From NCBI GenBank assembly GCA_030604735.1, contig JAUVVG010000016.1, positions 19,671-83,670 of the forward strand: a stretch of DNA of 64,000 bases. Reading direction: 5' to 3'. The stretch comes from Azoarcus sp. GTDB taxonomy: Bacteria > Pseudomonadota > Gammaproteobacteria > Burkholderiales > Rhodocyclaceae. The position numbers and the translations under genes are program-made. Under the pieces are notes generated by a model, which saw only the letters and a program-made list of their open reading frames with translations, was not told the origin of the DNA and did not search any database. Shown piece by piece: positions 62,915 to 64,000 of the stretch (position 1 is its first letter; each line of letters starts with the position of its first letter).

Positions 62915-64000
62915 CTAAGCGAGCAGGTTCTTGACCTCGTCGGCGATCGCGAGGCTGGAGGTCAGACCCGGTGATTCGATGCCGAACAGATTGATCAGGC
63001 CGGTCACCCCGTGCACCGCGGGGCCATCGATGCGGAAATCCGCCGCCGCTTCGGTGGGCCCGACGATCTTCGCGCGAATGCCGGCATAGTCCGGCGACAA
63101 GGCGTTGTCAGGCAACTCTGGCCAGTAGCGCCGGATCGCCTCGTCGAAACCCCGCAATCGCGCCGGGGCGACCTGGTAGTCGAACGGGTCCGGCCGGCCG
63201 GCCTCGACCGCCGAAGCCGCGTCATCGCCCAGCCATTCCACGTCAGGTCCGAATCGGGCCCGACCCTGCAAATCGATGGTCAGATGGACCCCGAGCCCGC
63301 CCGGCTCCGGGACCGGATAGATCAGCCGCGAGAAGGGGGTTTTTCCGGCCAGCGAGAAATAGTTGCCCTTGGCGTACCAGGCCTTTGGCACATGTTGCGA
63401 GGCCAGGCCCCGGATCCGCGCTGCGAGCGCCGGGGCAAAGATTCCGGCGGCATTGACCACGGTGGTCGCGATCAGGCTCATCGGCGACTCGCCGCCAATC
63501 TCCAGCACAATACCGTCGTCCACCACTTCGCCGGACAGAACCGGGGTCTTGAGTGCGAGCATCGCGCCAGCCTGTTCCGCCTCACCGAGGTAGGAAAGCA
63601 TCAGGCCATGACTATCGACGATGCCGGTCGAGGGCGAATGCAGCGCCGCCACGCAATGGAGCGCGGGCTCCATGGTCGCGACCTCGGACGGACTGATCAT
63701 CACTACGTCGGTCACGCCATTGGCATGGGCGGCGCGTCGAATCGCGGTCAGACGTTCGAGCTGATCGTTCGAGGTCGCGACGACCAGCTTGCCGCAGCGA
63801 CGATGGGAAACCCCATGGGATTGGCAATAGTCATAGAGTGCCCACTTTCCAGCCACGCATAATTTTGCCTTCAGAGACCCGGTCGGGTAGTAGATCCCGG
63901 CATGGATCACTTCGCTATTGCGGCTGGATGCGCCAGATCCGAAATGGGCCGCGGCCTCCAGGATCATCACCTCGCGGCCCGCCATCGCCAGCGCCCGGGC
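62915..64000 (-). CDS. L-2-hydroxyglutarate oxidase-like FAD oxidoreductase (5' truncated by window edge)
   Basis: A DAO-family flavoprotein. The visible 361 residues run from the end of the FAD loop ([40 protein letters not shown]) through a substrate domain ([20 protein letters not shown]) to [21 protein letters not shown]. The pattern matches LhgO/YgaF and related glycine-oxidase-fold enzymes that oxidise L-2-hydroxyglutarate with quinone. The frame stays open to base 64000 on the minus strand, so the first residues, including GxGxxG, lie outside the window. Confidence 0.85.
   Translation of the reverse strand, partial: ARALAMAGREVMILEAAAHFGSGASSRNSEVIHAGIYYPTGSLKAKLCVAGKWALYDYCQSHGVSHRRCGKLVVATSNDQLERLTAIRRAAHANGVTDVVMISPSEVATMEPALHCVAALHSPSTGIVDSHGLMLSYLGEAEQAGAMLALKTPVLSGEVVDDGIVLEIGGESPMSLIATTVVNAAGIFAPALAARIRGLASQHVPKAWYAKGNYFSLAGKTPFSRLIYPVPEPGGLGVHLTIDLQGRARFGPDVEWLGDDAASAVEAGRPDPFDYQVAPARLRGFDEAIRRYWPELPDNALSPDYAGIRAKIVGPTEAAADFRIDGPAVHGVTGLINLFGIESPGLTSSLAIADEVKNLLA

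Overview
The window is about 64 kb of a GC-rich proteobacterial chromosome. It has the order infB-rbfA-truB-rpsO-pnp, a gloB / SAM-methyltransferase / rnhA / dnaQ block, CTGT-N8-ACAG LexA boxes, an ectABC cluster and an imuA/imuB/dnaE2 mutasome. Together these suggest a halotolerant gammaproteobacterium (a betaproteobacterium is less likely). The species cannot be named from the sequence alone.

Layout. 1-4.95 kb: translation and RNA-turnover operon (infB 3' part, rbfA, truB, rpsO, pnp) with its promoter and terminators. 5.1-17.4 kb: an integrated element of about 12.2 kb bounded by 50-bp direct repeats of the 3' half of tRNA-His. It carries a P4-type integrase, an AlpA-like regulator, a helicase/primase replication set, a Nu1-like small terminase, a collagen-like fibre protein and several small orphan proteins. 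It has no capsid, portal, large terminase or lysis genes, so it looks like a phage satellite rather than a prophage. At 14.86-15.07 kb it holds a leader with two direct copies and one inverted copy of the same sequence blocks around a terminator. This is the architecture of the phage P4 seqA / CI RNA / seqC immunity system. 17.3-17.7 kb: tRNA operon Pro-Arg-His (minus strand) with a stable-RNA-type promoter. 17.8-20.6 kb: dksA and ectABC (ectoine synthesis). 20.7-27.6 kb: rmlBDAC (dTDP-L-rhamnose), then an ACP / fatty-acyl-AMP ligase / PlsC fusion and a small membrane protein. 27.8-32.1 kb: gdhA with two NtrC-like boxes, a MarR regulator, and kynB-kynU. 32.2-35 kb: an Ogt-AlkA fusion and a chemoreceptor.

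35.1-40.6 kb is a hemerythrin island. It contains a hemerythrin-PAS-Crp/Fnr fusion regulator, an HHE hemerythrin / DUF2249 / multi-TM membrane protein operon behind a perfect TTGAT-N4-ATCAA box, an MFS transporter and a free bacteriohemerythrin. It looks like an oxygen/NO-responsive module. 40.8-47.4 kb: a flavoprotein, phhB, metY, a ParA-like ATPase with a partner, a broken toxin-antitoxin locus and a pabB-pabC fusion. 47.4-56.3 kb: the SOS mutasome, with lexA-imuA-imuB-(membrane protein) under one LexA box and dnaE2 under a second box that overlaps its own start codon; an M61 peptidase lies between them. 56.6-64 kb: peroxiredoxin, SlyD, MltD, a response-regulator diguanylate cyclase, gloB, a methyltransferase, rnhA, dnaQ and the 3' part of an L-2-hydroxyglutarate-oxidase-like gene.

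The strongest candidates for something new are the satellite with its P4-like RNA immunity region and the hemerythrin-PAS-Crp regulator beside its hemerythrin operon. All functional statements come from reading motifs; no database search was run.
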